Below, piece after piece: positions 20,253-29,252 of a stretch of 64,000 nucleotides of DNA. The notes under the pieces were generated by a model that made no database searches, was not told the origin of the DNA, and saw only the letters and a list, made by a program, of their open reading frames with translations. The position numbers were made by a program, and so were the translations under genes. The stretch's first letter is position 1. Every line of letters starts with the position of its first letter. Source of the stretch: Lasiosphaeria ovina (Eukaryota; Ascomycota; Sordariomycetes; Sordariales; Lasiosphaeriaceae); NCBI GenBank assembly GCA_033439765.1, contig JAULSN010000014.1, positions 124,001 to 188,000 of the forward strand, given 5' to 3'.

Positions 20253-20942
20253 ACAAATGCTTGCTCAATAATAGGCATCAAAAAGACTGCGGTGTTGAGA
20301 AAGGTAGGTTGACAGCTTGATGATGTGCTCTTCAAGGGTTATATGGCCGAGGAAAGGCATGCAAAGGCCTGCAAAGGCCACCTGGCCATTGAAGAACTTA
20401 AACACCAAGTACACGCAAAAATGCCCGCATATGGAAGCGTAAATAGTGGCATTTTGACTTTACCGGGCTTCCTTAGTGCCCGGTATGCTTCCTTGGTGCC
20501 GGCTAGGTTTTACCGTACAAAAAGCGGTCCCTGCGACGAAAAGTTAAGTGGGTGCGTGCCGGTATGCTTCCTTGGTGCCGGCTAGGTTTTACCGCGGTCC
20601 CTGCGACGAAAAATTAAGTGGGTGCGTGCATCAAAGCTCAATTTGAATACGCGAAGTGCTCCTGCCTAATGTTCTATTTAGTCAGCTCGTGGTAGCTACG
20701 ATACAGAGGGCTGACTAGGAGCCATCTGCAGTGAGGAAACTCTGAGTTCGGGAAAGAATGGAATAGCTGATATCCGTCCGTGATAGCAGCTTCCTGTTAG
20801 CCTGGAATGGAAGATTACCCAAATTCGGAAAGCGCAACTCGAAGTCGGGAAAGAGCAAACCCCCGCGGCCAGAACCCAACCTCTTTTCCCACCCTTCCAT
20901 CTTGGGCAGCAGCAGAAACAACAGAACCAGAACCAGAACCAC
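20253..20942. other. No recognised gene; ~80-bp tandem duplication
   Basis: A block with GTATGCTTCCTTGGTGCCGG ... AAGTGGGTGCGTGC occurs twice at about 20480-20632. No gene recognised. Confidence 0.55.
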
Positions 20943-21131
20943 CAACAGCAGCAATCAACAGCGGCAACATGGGGCTTTCACCGGAAGCGTCTGCCGCGGC
21001 AGCTTTGCGGCGACGGCCCTCACCATGGTCGTCAATTTCGTGGCCATTGTTCGCCAGACAACGTCACATGGAGAAGTGCCTGAGGAGTGGGAGTGGGCCG
21101 ATGTATCGCAGCCTCTGGAGACCGGACTCGA
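20943..21131 (+). repeat. 189-bp inverted duplicate of 3180-3368
   Basis: Near-identical reverse complement of 3180-3368. On this strand it is open as HGAFTGSVCRGSFAATALTM; on the other strand it would carry the exon reading described for 3170-3609. Sequence on either side is unrelated to the 3-kb copy. Confidence 0.9.
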
Positions 21132-21179
21132 GTCACTCCCGGACGATTCAGCGGGCGGTGTGCTCTGGGTTCGGGCCCG

Positions 21180-21467
21180 CTACACCAATCCCTCCGCCAT
21201 CACCTCCGTCGCCGACGCCGCAGACGCCTCCGACACCACTGCCGCTGCCGCCGCCACCACCGCCAACACGGCCATCAATACCGCCGCAGCCGCTACTAAA
21301 GCCGCCGACGCCGCAGACGCCTCCGACACCACTGCCGCCGAGGCCGCAGACGCCTCCGACACCACTGCCGCCGAGGCCGCAGACGCCTCCGACACCACTG
21401 CCGCTGACGCCGCCACCGCTGCCGCCGACACCACCGCCCACCCGGAGGCACAGGAGCCGGCTTCGGG
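21180..21467 (+). repeat. GCC/GAC-rich low-complexity repeat
   Basis: Runs of GCCGACGCCGCAGACGCCTC and GACACCACTGCCGC units. They read as Ala/Asp/Thr, Val/Ser/Ala or Pro/Leu strings depending on frame, so none is taken as a gene. Confidence 0.7.
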
Positions 21468-21935
21468 ACCCGGCCATCCCCAGAGGAGCTACCCCCCAAG
21501 GCGTGGGAGGAATGCGAGTTTACCCATGTGCATCTCAAGACCATCCACCACCAACGCGACGCCACGCCCGACTCGCACAACCACACGACCGACCACCAAG
21601 GCTCGCCACCCCCAGAGGAGCTACCCCCCAACGACCCCAATCGACCCGGCCATCCCCAGAGGAGCTACCCCCCAACCAGCCTAATCGACCCGGCCATCCC
21701 CAGAGGAGCTACCCCCCAACCAGCCTAATCGACCCGGCCATCCCCAGAGGAGCTACCCCCCAACGACCCCAATCGACCGGCCATCCCCAGAGGAGCTACC
21801 CCCCAACGCGTGGGAGGAGCTACCCCCCAACGACCCATCGACCCGGCCATCCCCAGAGGAGCTACCCCCCAACGCGACGCCACGCCCGACTCGCACAACC
21901 ACACGACCGACCACCAAGGCTCGCCACCCCCACCA
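21468..21935 (+). repeat. Minisatellite family M2, main array
   Basis: About ten units with the core CCAGAGGAGCTACCCCCCAA, most preceded by CGACCCGGCCATC. A longer block (GCGACGCCACGCCCGACTCG to CCAAGGCTCGCCACCCC) occurs at about 21549 and 21869. Reading frame changes between units. Confidence 0.9.
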
Positions 21936-21944
21936 CCACCCCGC

Positions 21945-22108
21945 CCCGGGTTTATCTCGATGCTACAGAAATGCCGCCTCGGTATTCCTTTTACCCCTGA
22001 CGAGGTCGACCTCCTGATGAACCACCACTCCATCACTACCAACGCCATGAAACTCTTCTCCACGCGTGAGGAGGTGCACGTCGCAGTCTCTCCCCTACCA
22101 GTGTTTTG
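21945..22108 (+). pseudogene. PIF1-like helicase fragment
   Basis: The reading FISMLQKCRLGIPFTPDEVD, then LLMNHHS and MKLFSTREEV, resembles the C-terminal half of fungal PIF1-type helicases, where a F-x-x-M-L-Q-x-C-R-L-G segment is followed by a R/K-L-x-x-T-R-E-x-V segment. Only about 50 codons are left; no Walker motif is present. It starts directly after an M2 minisatellite array and ends in TGA. Identification rests on this short match. Confidence 0.5.
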
Positions 22109-22416
22109 ACGTTTTCGAGTGGAGGCGCGAGGACCACAAGTAATCATGTCCGTCTCCCTTGCTTTTCCCTTTTTCTTCCTTTTTTGACAGTATCCCTCTC
22201 ACGGTTATCGCCTTTATAAACATGATGTCAGTGCATGGACGGTCTGTTTCTGTTTCCTGGTCTTGCATGGTCCTATTATTTTCTCTTCTTTTCTCTCCTT
22301 GCATTCCGCTTACTGATCCTGCATAGAAACTCGGTGACCATCTCAACCACGGGTCAAGTAAGATTCGGGACTTGAACCCTCTGGGTGACACAACGCATGA
22401 CGAAGAAAGGAGCGAA
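22109..22416. other. No recognised gene
   Basis: T-rich spacer. A GGACTTGAACCC word near 22368 resembles a tRNA T-arm but no cloverleaf can be drawn around it. Confidence 0.5.
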
Positions 22417-22545
22417 GATCGGGATTTTGCGACAACACTGGTATCGGGATTTTGCGACAACACTGGTGTCGGGATTTTGCGACAACACTGGTATCGGGAT
22501 TTTGCGACAACACTGGTATCGGGATTTTGCGACAACACTGGTACA
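22417..22545 (+). repeat. 25-bp tandem repeat, five units
   Basis: Unit ATCGGGATTTTGCGACAACA plus CTGGT, nearly perfect over five copies. It is open in several frames on both strands for that reason alone. Confidence 0.95.
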
Positions 22546-22725
22546 GGGCGCGATGAAGAGCGACGATGGCGCCAAAGTGTCGGGAATGGTGGGCTGTGAA
22601 ATATCCAGAGCACAAGACATCATCGCTCCCGATGCACTGGTGCACCTTTGCGGCGATTGAGACACAACGGAGGTCCTTACACAACCACGGGCCGGAATCG
22701 ACCTTCATACGACTTTCCCCCTAGC

Positions 22726-22857
22726 ACCTCTCCTCGAACTCATCACCACCTCTCCTCGAACTCATCAGCACCTCTCCTCGAACTCATCAGCACCTCTCCT
22801 CGACCTCATCAGCACCTCTCCTCGACCTCATCAGCACCTCTCCTCGACCTCATCGCC
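22726..22857 (+). repeat. 22-bp tandem repeat, six units
   Basis: Unit GCACCTCTCCTCGAACTCAT plus CA. The same CTCTCCTCGACCTCATCGCC word is part of the longer M1 minisatellite units, so this array looks like amplification of a sub-block of M1. Confidence 0.95.
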
Positions 22858-23083
22858 GGACTGGTTCACTGTGTTCCACGTCCAGATCCCCGCGACGGAA
22901 AACCCCCTGATGGAAACAATCGACCCAGTTGGGAGACCTATCTCGACCATCTGAGAGCTCAGGTCCAGGCCATAGACGGAAAACCCCCTGATGGACACAA
23001 TCGACCCAGTTGGGAGACCTATCTCGACCATCTGAGAGCTCAGGTCCAGGCCATAGACGGAAAACCCCCTGATGGACACAATC
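22858..23083 (+). repeat. Minisatellite family M1 (left of copia B)
   Basis: Three M1 cores (GGAAAACCCCCTGATGGA) at about 22898, 22977 and 23058, two of them linked by an ~80-bp unit with GGAGACCTATCTCGACCATC. The array is cut by the LTR at 23084. Confidence 0.9.
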
Positions 23084-23293
23084 TGTTGGGTAGACAATGT
23101 GTAGAAAAGGTGCATCTACCAAATATGTGGGCGAAAACCCTAGTGCGGGCAACTGGCCCATGCCAGTGATCTTTCCAGCCAGCTCAGGCTGAATAGCCTG
23201 GATCTTGGGGAAGAGGTTCTCGCCGGGAATCTGCTTTTGTTGCTGCATGCTGGTGGTAGAAGCAATGCACTGCTCAGCTAAGCCAGGGCTACA
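23084..23293 (-). repeat. 3' LTR of copia B
   Basis: 210 bp, TGTTGGGTAG at the left and GGGCTACA at the right, that is TG...CA when read along the element. The inner edge is preceded (element sense) by a purine-rich AGCCTCACATTGGG. It shares sequence with 183-320 and 25690-25808. Confidence 0.75.
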
Positions 23294-23419
23294 CCCAATG
23301 TGAGGCTATTCCCAGAAAGTAAACAAACCAGGCGCCAAGTGTGGTCAAAAGTGTGTAATCTATCTAGTATACAAATATCCTCCGTTCAGTCAGTCCTTAT
23401 ACCAGGGGACCTTCATGGA

Positions 23420-23968
23420 CTACATTCCCAGCATTTTGACGAATTTAACATGTAAATCCAGTACCAATGGCTTGGTGAGTCCGTCCGCCGGCATCTCCTT
23501 TCCCGATACGTGAATGAGGGTGATTTCCTTCTTGTTGACTACTTCGTCAATGATCCATTTGTACCGAATGTCTATGCATCTCGTGCGTGCCTTGTTCATA
23601 GGGTTGAGGACCGTTGCGAGGGCATTCTCGCTATCAGTAAACAACACCAGTGGCGTGCCCTGCTTGACTCGGTATTCGTTACAAAGGTTGTTGATCCATA
23701 TAGCCGAGCGACCTGCAGGCGTAAGGTTCGTGAATTCCGCCTCTGTGGTGCTCAATGCAACATAGGTCTGCTTCTTTGACTTCCAGTATATAGGGCCACC
23801 TGCGAGAAAGACCACATGTGCGCCTGTTGAATACCGGGTATGCAGGTCATCTGCGAGTGAAGCATCTGCATACGTGAGTAAGCCTAGGTCCTGAATAGTT
23901 GCATCTCTTCCGCCGAAGACTAAGCCCAAAGACTTGGTGCCCTTGAGGTAGTGAAAAAGGTGCTGCAA
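23420..23968 (-). pseudogene. Copia B RNase H region
   Basis: The reverse frame contains LGLLTYADASLADD (first catalytic Asp region), SKKQTYVALSTTEAEFTNLT, LFTDSENALATVLN and RYKWIIDEVVNKKEITLIHV, the standard order of a Ty1/copia RNase H. It ends KFVKMLGM at 23420. The frame is interrupted upstream (near 23970), where it should join the reverse transcriptase. Confidence 0.85.
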
Positions 23969-24115
23969 AAGCTCAAGATGCTTCTACGTAGGCCCTCCAT
24001 TAGCTTCACAAAGTCGTGAGACGGTATATATAATGTCAGGCCGTATTCCGGTTGAGAGGTAATTCAGGGCGCCCGTCTTCTTCATATAGCTCTTTTATTC
24101 ATCCTGAATAACTAG

Positions 24116-24640
24116 CTAGTCTGACGATTCCTTCTTTAGTAGCTCAAACCTCGAGGGCCACGGCGTTTTGGCGGGGTTGACGTTCTCGTAGTCATACTTG
24201 TTCAGTATCGACTTGGTATATGCTTCCTGAGTAAGAAAGACGGTCCTATTTTCCCTATCCCTAACGACATCACAGCCGAGGAACCTCTTCACGTCGCCGA
24301 GCTCCTTCATTTTGTAGTGCTTCTGAAGCTCCTTGGCGACGTTATTGATGATTTCAAGAGTAGGTGCCGAGATGAGGAGGTCATGTACATGTAGTAGAAT
24401 CATCGACGCGTTGGATTCATGCCTAAAGAGGCATGTATCGGCATCAAAAGGAATAAAGCCTAAAGACTTCATGATTGGTACGATGGTCAAATACCAGTAG
24501 AGAGGGCTTCTTGGTAGGCCGTAGAGAGCTTTCTTCAAGAGCCAGCATTTGCCTTTTCCTCTCTCTAGGCCAGATGGTTATTACACATGGTATAGGTGCC
24601 CGGGAGGCACGAGGGCATTCAGGAATGCTATGTCGAAGTC
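24116..24640 (-). pseudogene. Copia B reverse transcriptase fragment
   Basis: The reverse strand reads FDIAFLNALVPPGHLYHV, then two stop codons and a frame change, then LLKKALYGLPRSPLYWYLTI and MILLHVHDLLISAP. The YVDD-type box is HVHD, missing the first catalytic Asp. KELQKHYKMKELGDVKRFLG and the conserved TPWP follow. It is clearly inactive. Directly upstream (element sense) lies the gag zinc-knuckle remnant rather than integrase. Confidence 0.8.
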
Positions 24641-25689
24641 GTACTACCTGCATTCAGAGTTCCGGCCTACTGTGATGGTCATGAAGGTTTTGACAGAGAA
24701 GCGCTTTCTTCTTGCCTTTCTAGTAGTCTGGAGCAGTCTCGGGATTACAGGTCCAGCAACCATTTGACTTGGCGCCGTGATGACCGCAGGGCTTATGCAC
24801 AAACCAAGCGGGAATAGTCTCACCACAGCCTGCCTTCTCGTAGGTCTTCTTCTTATGCTTATTGAACTTGTTGTTACTATTGTCCCCTTTGCTATTGGAC
24901 TTCTTTCTAGCTAGAGGGAGCGGGAGCGGAGCTTGGCGAACCTAGTCGTCGTGGTTTCTTCGCTTATAGCGATTTCTTCTAGTTCGGCATTCAGCTTCTA
25001 CTAGGTCAAGGTATTCTCCTTCAAGCCGTTGAGCCAAAAGAGGTGGCGTTCAGGGTAGGACTTCTTGAGGCTTGCAATAACTTGACTAGATTGAGGTGAA
25101 AGAAGTCTCCGACTTGTGCCTTCAGGTCATTGACCTTGCAAGGTATAAAGGAAACGAAGTCTAGTCAGGAATACGGCCATTGTAGTAAAAGACTATCGAT
25201 CCAGGCCGACGTATTCCACGATGAAATCCATCACGGCTTCCTGCGTAATGCATGCGAGGAATAACTTCCTTAATTAGATTATACGTATACGAGTCCGTCC
25301 TCAAGGTCGTACATGTTCAGGAGCGCCCACAGGGCTCCGTCCCACTGCACTATTATAGATTCTTCTCGCCTTCCAAGACGATCAGGTCCGAGCGGAGAAT
25401 CGAGCGATTCTCCATTGTTAAGTTGGTCATGTCTTCTTTCTCTGGGTTGGTTACGCAGTGAAGTGAACGAAGACTTGGTTTGGTGGGGCTAACAGTCGGT
25501 TCTGGAAAAAGAAACCGAAAGAGAGGTGGCCAAATGACTATCAAGGACTCGCTCGGGAGCCGGGAATGCCCTCAAATGACAAGGCGAAAGTGTTAGCTTA
25601 CAAAGCTTTTGCAGGGCAGCGAGAGCAGTAGGCCAAAGCAGACTACTGCTGTTGTGCGGGTTGCAGTACGTACCTGGGCACCGCAAGGT
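24641..25689 (-). pseudogene. Copia B gag-like remnant
   Basis: No frame stays open for more than a few dozen codons. The reverse strand gives HKPCGHHGAKSNGCWTC near 24770 and scattered gag-like bits such as ERHLFWLNGLKENT near 25020, separated by many TAG codons. Its place between 5' LTR and RT supports a gag identity. Confidence 0.45.
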
Positions 25690-25808
25690 GCATTGGCTAG
25701 CTAAGACAAGGAGGGGCAAAGCTCCCTACCAAATGTGTGGGCGAAAACCCTAGTGCGGGCAACTGGCCCATGCACTGCTCAGCTAAGCCAGGGCTAGTCC
25801 CCGCTACA
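25690..25808 (-). repeat. 5' LTR of copia B (shortened)
   Basis: Matches 183-320 in reverse, including the TAGTCCCCGCTACA edge. The other edge (CCCAACA) is replaced by CCTTGCGGTGCCC. The outer edge is followed at once by AAACCCCCTGATGGACACAA, an M1 unit. Confidence 0.65.
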
Positions 25809-26345
25809 AAACCCCCTGATGGACACAATCGACGCAAAACCCCCTGATGGACACAATCGACGGAAAACCCCCTGATGGACGCAATCGACGGAAAACCCCC
25901 TGATGGACGCAATCGACGGAAAACCCCCTGATGGACACAATCGACGCCAGTTGGGAGACCTATCTCGACCTCTCCTCGACCTCATCGCCAGACTGGTTCA
26001 CTGTGTTCCACGTCCAGATCCCCGCGACGGAAAACCCCCTGATGGACACAATCGACGCCAGTTGGGAGACCTATCTCGACCTCTCCTCGAACTCATCGCC
26101 AAAGATGGTTCACTGTGTTCCACGTCCCGATCCCCGCGACGGAAAACCCCCTGATGGACACAATCGACGCCGGTTGGGAGACCTATCTCGACCTCTCCTC
26201 GACCTCATCGCCGGACTGGTTCACTGTGTTCCACGTCCAGATCCCCGCGACGGAAAAACCCCTGATGGACACAATCGACCTCTCCTCCAACTCATCGCCA
26301 AAGACGGTTCACTGTGTTCCACGTCCAGATCCCGCACGCTGTCAC
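25809..26345 (+). repeat. Minisatellite family M1 (right of copia B)
   Basis: At least eight M1 cores. The first five are tightly spaced (about 29 bp); the later ones carry the full ~110-bp unit with GGGAGACCTATCTCGACCTC and CACTGTGTTCCACGTCCAG. The end (GATCCCGCACGCTGTCACA) matches 19640-19660. Confidence 0.9.
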
Positions 26346-26821
26346 AACACTCACCTCAGTACCGCTTCTAAACCGACATTTGGGACTTTGTTCATCGTTC
26401 ACCTACGTGTCCGATTCTACGACCAAAAACCTCGCCTGCATTTACGGACTTTTGGCCGCCTGTTTTTTTTACAAGGCGCGCAGTGCACCCTCAATTGGAG
26501 GCCAGCATGCCCGCCATCCGAGCAGTCAAGAACGAGATCCTAACCCAAAATCCACAAGGCTCTCCAAGACGTCTCGAAATCGTCCTCCAAAATGCACCCC
26601 CAATTCATCTTACACTCTCCCGCACAAACTTCAAGTCTCGTCCCGAATCTCACACTGACGTCCTTGTGTCTCCCCGCAATCTTCAGCCGTCGGCTTTCGC
26701 CAAACCCAATACCTTGGGTGCTGCTGATCTGCTTCCAACCTCTAGGCCAACCTCTAGGCCTTGATTATCTCGCCGTTAACCCTGAATACTCGGCTTTGGA
26801 CTAATACAGAACTCTCGAGAG
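26346..26821. other. No recognised gene
   Basis: One forward frame (26483-26764) contains PAIRAVKNEILTQNPQGSPR and reads like coding sequence but matches nothing I know. Confidence 0.35.
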
Positions 26822-27538
26822 GGAGAGATGGACTGGGTCGGAGAAGGGTCCGAGGACCAGGAGATGGCCTCGCTTTTGGAGGAAGAGGACGTCCATATGG
26901 AGGACGTCATAGGGTTACCCGTTTCGATCCTTCTTTGGCTTGCCCGTCGAGGGCCAAGACCACGCCGCCACCGCCCAGCCTGCCGCCGCCTCTCACGCTG
27001 CCGCCGTTGGTGGTCAGCTCCCCCTGTTCGGTACGGACGACTTCGTCAGTCGGGCCGAAGTGCTCGACCAGGCTGCCCGAGCGAGGGTTTTATCGAGCTG
27101 CTAGACCTCACCACGAGGCTGGGGTCGTCATCTTCGACCCGGACGACTTCGTCAGTCGGGCTAACCCTATGGCTGCCCGAGCGAGGGTTTTTATCGAGCT
27201 GCTAGACCTCACCACGAGGCTGGGGTCGTCATCTTCGACCCGGACGACTTCGTCAGTCGGGCTAACCCTATGGCTGCCCGAGCGAGGGTTTTTATCGAGC
27301 TGCTAGACCTCACCACGAGGCTGGGCTCGTCATCTTCGACCCGGACACGGGCCGCTACGACTTGGCCCAGCCCCTGGCCTTTTTTAACAACGAGCATCTC
27401 CCCCTCGTTGGCGGCGCTCCGGTTGACGCTGCGGCGTACCATCTTCCTGCCCCCGAGCCATATTTCCTTCCCGCACCCGTGGCGCTTCCTCCAAACCCAC
27501 AGCTATCCCAATCCCAGAGACACCTGAACAAACACATC
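26822..27538 (+). pseudogene. Unrecognised gene broken by a 101-bp triplication
   Basis: One frame reads GYPFRSFFGLPVEGQDHAAT, VGGQLPLFGTDDFVSRAEVL, DQAARARV. Another resumes after the repeat as VIFDPDTGRYDLAQPLAFFN, NEHLPLVGGAPVDAAAYHLP and ends NKHI with TAG at about 27539. The two halves join smoothly if the repeat is collapsed to one copy (RARVFIELLDLTTRLG then VIFDPD). The triplication and a missing base therefore destroyed what was a normal reading frame. No family recognised; the Asp-Pro-Asp and Pro-rich tail are not diagnostic. Confidence 0.45.
27060..27345 (+). repeat. 101-bp tandem repeat, nearly three copies
   Basis: The word GCTGCCCGAGCGAGGGTTTT starts at 27072, 27172 and 27273. 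Units are 100-101 bp and differ by single bases. As 101 is not a multiple of three it shifts the frame at each step. Confidence 0.95.
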
Positions 27539-27990
27539 TAGAATCTACGACCACTTGCACCCGCTCTCACCTGGAAAGCACGACAAGCGCGTCCTTCACC
27601 CTAATGGCCGTTTTGGTGTCTGCTCTCGCAACATGCCCACACCAGCCCTCCACGTTACGGACATGGGGTTAAGTCGGCCATAATGAGCATAAACACGAAT
27701 ACCCCATGTTTAAGCCAGAAAAGATGCACCGCGTCGTTGCGGTGCTGGGTCGTTACCTCGCTGTCGTCGGGCAGCTGTATCCATGCCACCTTTGTTATCG
27801 TCCGTGACCCGTCGCACCGCAATAAAGCGGTGCGAACGACTGGATCCGGGCTTGTCAAATCATCAAAAGGCCAAATTTGACAAACTCGCCCGTTCACGCC
27901 CGAGGGCCGGAAAAAGGAGACGCTTGCTTCTAACCGCCCGCCCGGCTGGTACATGGACTAATGCATTATCATCATACACACGGCAGTCCC
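27539..27990. other. No recognised gene
   Basis: Open frames on both strands lack support. Confidence 0.4.
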
Positions 27991-28300
27991 AAAGTATCTC
28001 GTCGGACGGCCTCATCAGCGACGCGCAGGGTCGGATCGGATACATGGCGAGCAACTACCAGTTCCAGTTCGACGGCCCCCCACAAGCGGGCGCCATCTAC
28101 ACGGCCGGCTTCTCCAAGTGCGGTGCGGCAACGGCACGCTGGCCCTCGGCGGCTCGACCGTCTTCTACCAGTGCGCCTCGGGCAACTTCTACAACCTGTA
28201 CGACGGCTACTGGGCCGCCCAGTGCTCGCCCGTCGAGATGCTGGTCATGCCTTGCGGAGGCGAGGACTCGGCCGCGGGTAATGCCGGCGTCGGCCTTATT
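27991..28300 (+). pseudogene. PIR-type cell-wall protein, C-terminal domain, frameshifted
   Basis: The reading [41 protein letters not shown] then, in another frame, [40 protein letters not shown]. This is the hallmark of the PIR1-like C-terminal domain of covalently linked fungal cell-wall mannoproteins, including its spaced cysteines. The frame break is explained by an extra GGTGC in AAGTGCGGTGCGGCAACGG. The N-terminal signal peptide and repeat region are absent. After ...[10 protein letters not shown] the match stops. Confidence 0.75.
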
Positions 28301-28559
28301 TCCCCCCCTCCCCACCACGACATTTACTCCATTGAGGACTTGAAGCAGCTCATACTATAGCCTTCCCAGTCCTCTCGACTCTCCGGCCAGCAGTTGGAGC
28401 GCCGGCTTTCCCCCATGCTTTCCAGGCCCGCAATAGAAACCCTTCTCTCCCCCCTATACAACTCAGCATACGATATTTACGACAAATGCGACTGTCTGCG
28501 TTGGCGTATGTCGTATGTTGTTATGGTCTTGCGGAGAGGTGGTTGCTAAGTTGTTGGGA

Positions 28560-28860
28560 GCGGCCGCTGATGCCATGATGCAGGCTGCTGGCCTGTGCAA
28601 CAAAGGTAGCAAGGGCGCAAGGGAGAAGGTGAGTTGAGATGCGCATTTATGCAGTTGCAAGCTCGTTGCTAACTCGATGCAGGCTCACACCGAGTTCGCG
28701 TCTGCCTGCCAAAACTAGAAGGATTTGGCGGCTAATGATGGTCGCCCAACCGTCCAAGGTCGCGTCGCTCAGCTCGAGCTCCTCACCAGTCAAAAAATGG
28801 TGCTTCCAGTGCAAGAGCGTCCAACAGGCTGACTGCATCATGAAGGAGTATATAAATGGT
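28560..28860 (+). pseudogene. Unrecognised spliced gene fragment
   Basis: An exon ending ADAMMQAAGLCNKGSKGARE-K is followed by an intron at 28629-28682 (GTGAGT donor, TGCTAACTC branch, CAG acceptor) and then AHTEFASACQN-stop-KDLAA and GRPTVQGRVAQLELLTSQKM. The TAG sits where CAG (Gln) would fit. The well-formed intron supports a real gene origin. I do not recognise the family. Confidence 0.4.
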
Positions 28861-29252
28861 CTACAATCTCTCTTTGTAATGACTTTCATACGGAATTCCG
28901 TTGGTAGACGTGCGGCCTTTCAATGTTATGTAGAATATTGATGACGAATAATATGCCATGAATATAGCCGAGGCTTGGCGTAGTAGTTGGCTACCTTGGT
29001 GGGGTGCAGAGGCCCAAGCCAGGCGTAGTCGCGTTTCCTGCCGCGCCGCGCCGCGACTTCAAAGAAACGACCACGGGGCTTTTTTCGCTTACGACCTTCA
29101 CCCTTCCTTCCTTTAGACGCTCGTTTTCTTGATTACGACAACGACTGCGATGCGATACCTCAACCTTGGCCGACTATAGGCCGCGACGCGACGCGCTTTT
29201 TTTGTTCCTATTATTCTGTGCGCCTATTGTCTTGCGCCGGGGCGAATTCATA
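28861..29252. other. No recognised gene
   Basis: Includes the likely promoter and 5' untranslated side of the SAP-domain remnant. A GCCGCGCCGCGCCGCGAC run lies near 29041. Confidence 0.4.

Larger units (their letters stand above)
23084..25808 (-). mobile_element. Copia family B retrotransposon, internally deleted
   Basis: In reverse orientation: a 5' LTR at 25690-25808, a decayed gag-like region (about 24700-25600), reverse transcriptase and RNase H, then a 3' LTR at 23084-23293. Both outer edges touch M1 minisatellite sequence, so the element sits inside that array. A gag zinc-knuckle-like reading (HHGAKSNGCWTC) near 24770 is followed within about 100 bp by RT sequence, so protease and integrase are lost. 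Many stops break gag. The two LTRs differ by a block of about 110 bp, so it is old or mosaic. Confidence 0.75.

Noticed and set aside
20807..22000. 397-codon plus-strand frame with Pro-rich repeats
   Set aside because: It changes from the 189-bp duplicate to minisatellite M2 and reads P-P-T-P and RSYPPT strings. Other frames are equally open, so it is repeat-driven.
22340..22420. tRNA-like T-arm word (GGACTTGAACCC)
   Set aside because: No matching acceptor stem, anticodon arm or D arm could be drawn on either strand.
22417..22857. CRISPR-like regular repeats
   Set aside because: The 25-bp and 22-bp repeats are directly adjacent with no unique spacers, and the context is eukaryotic. They are minisatellites.
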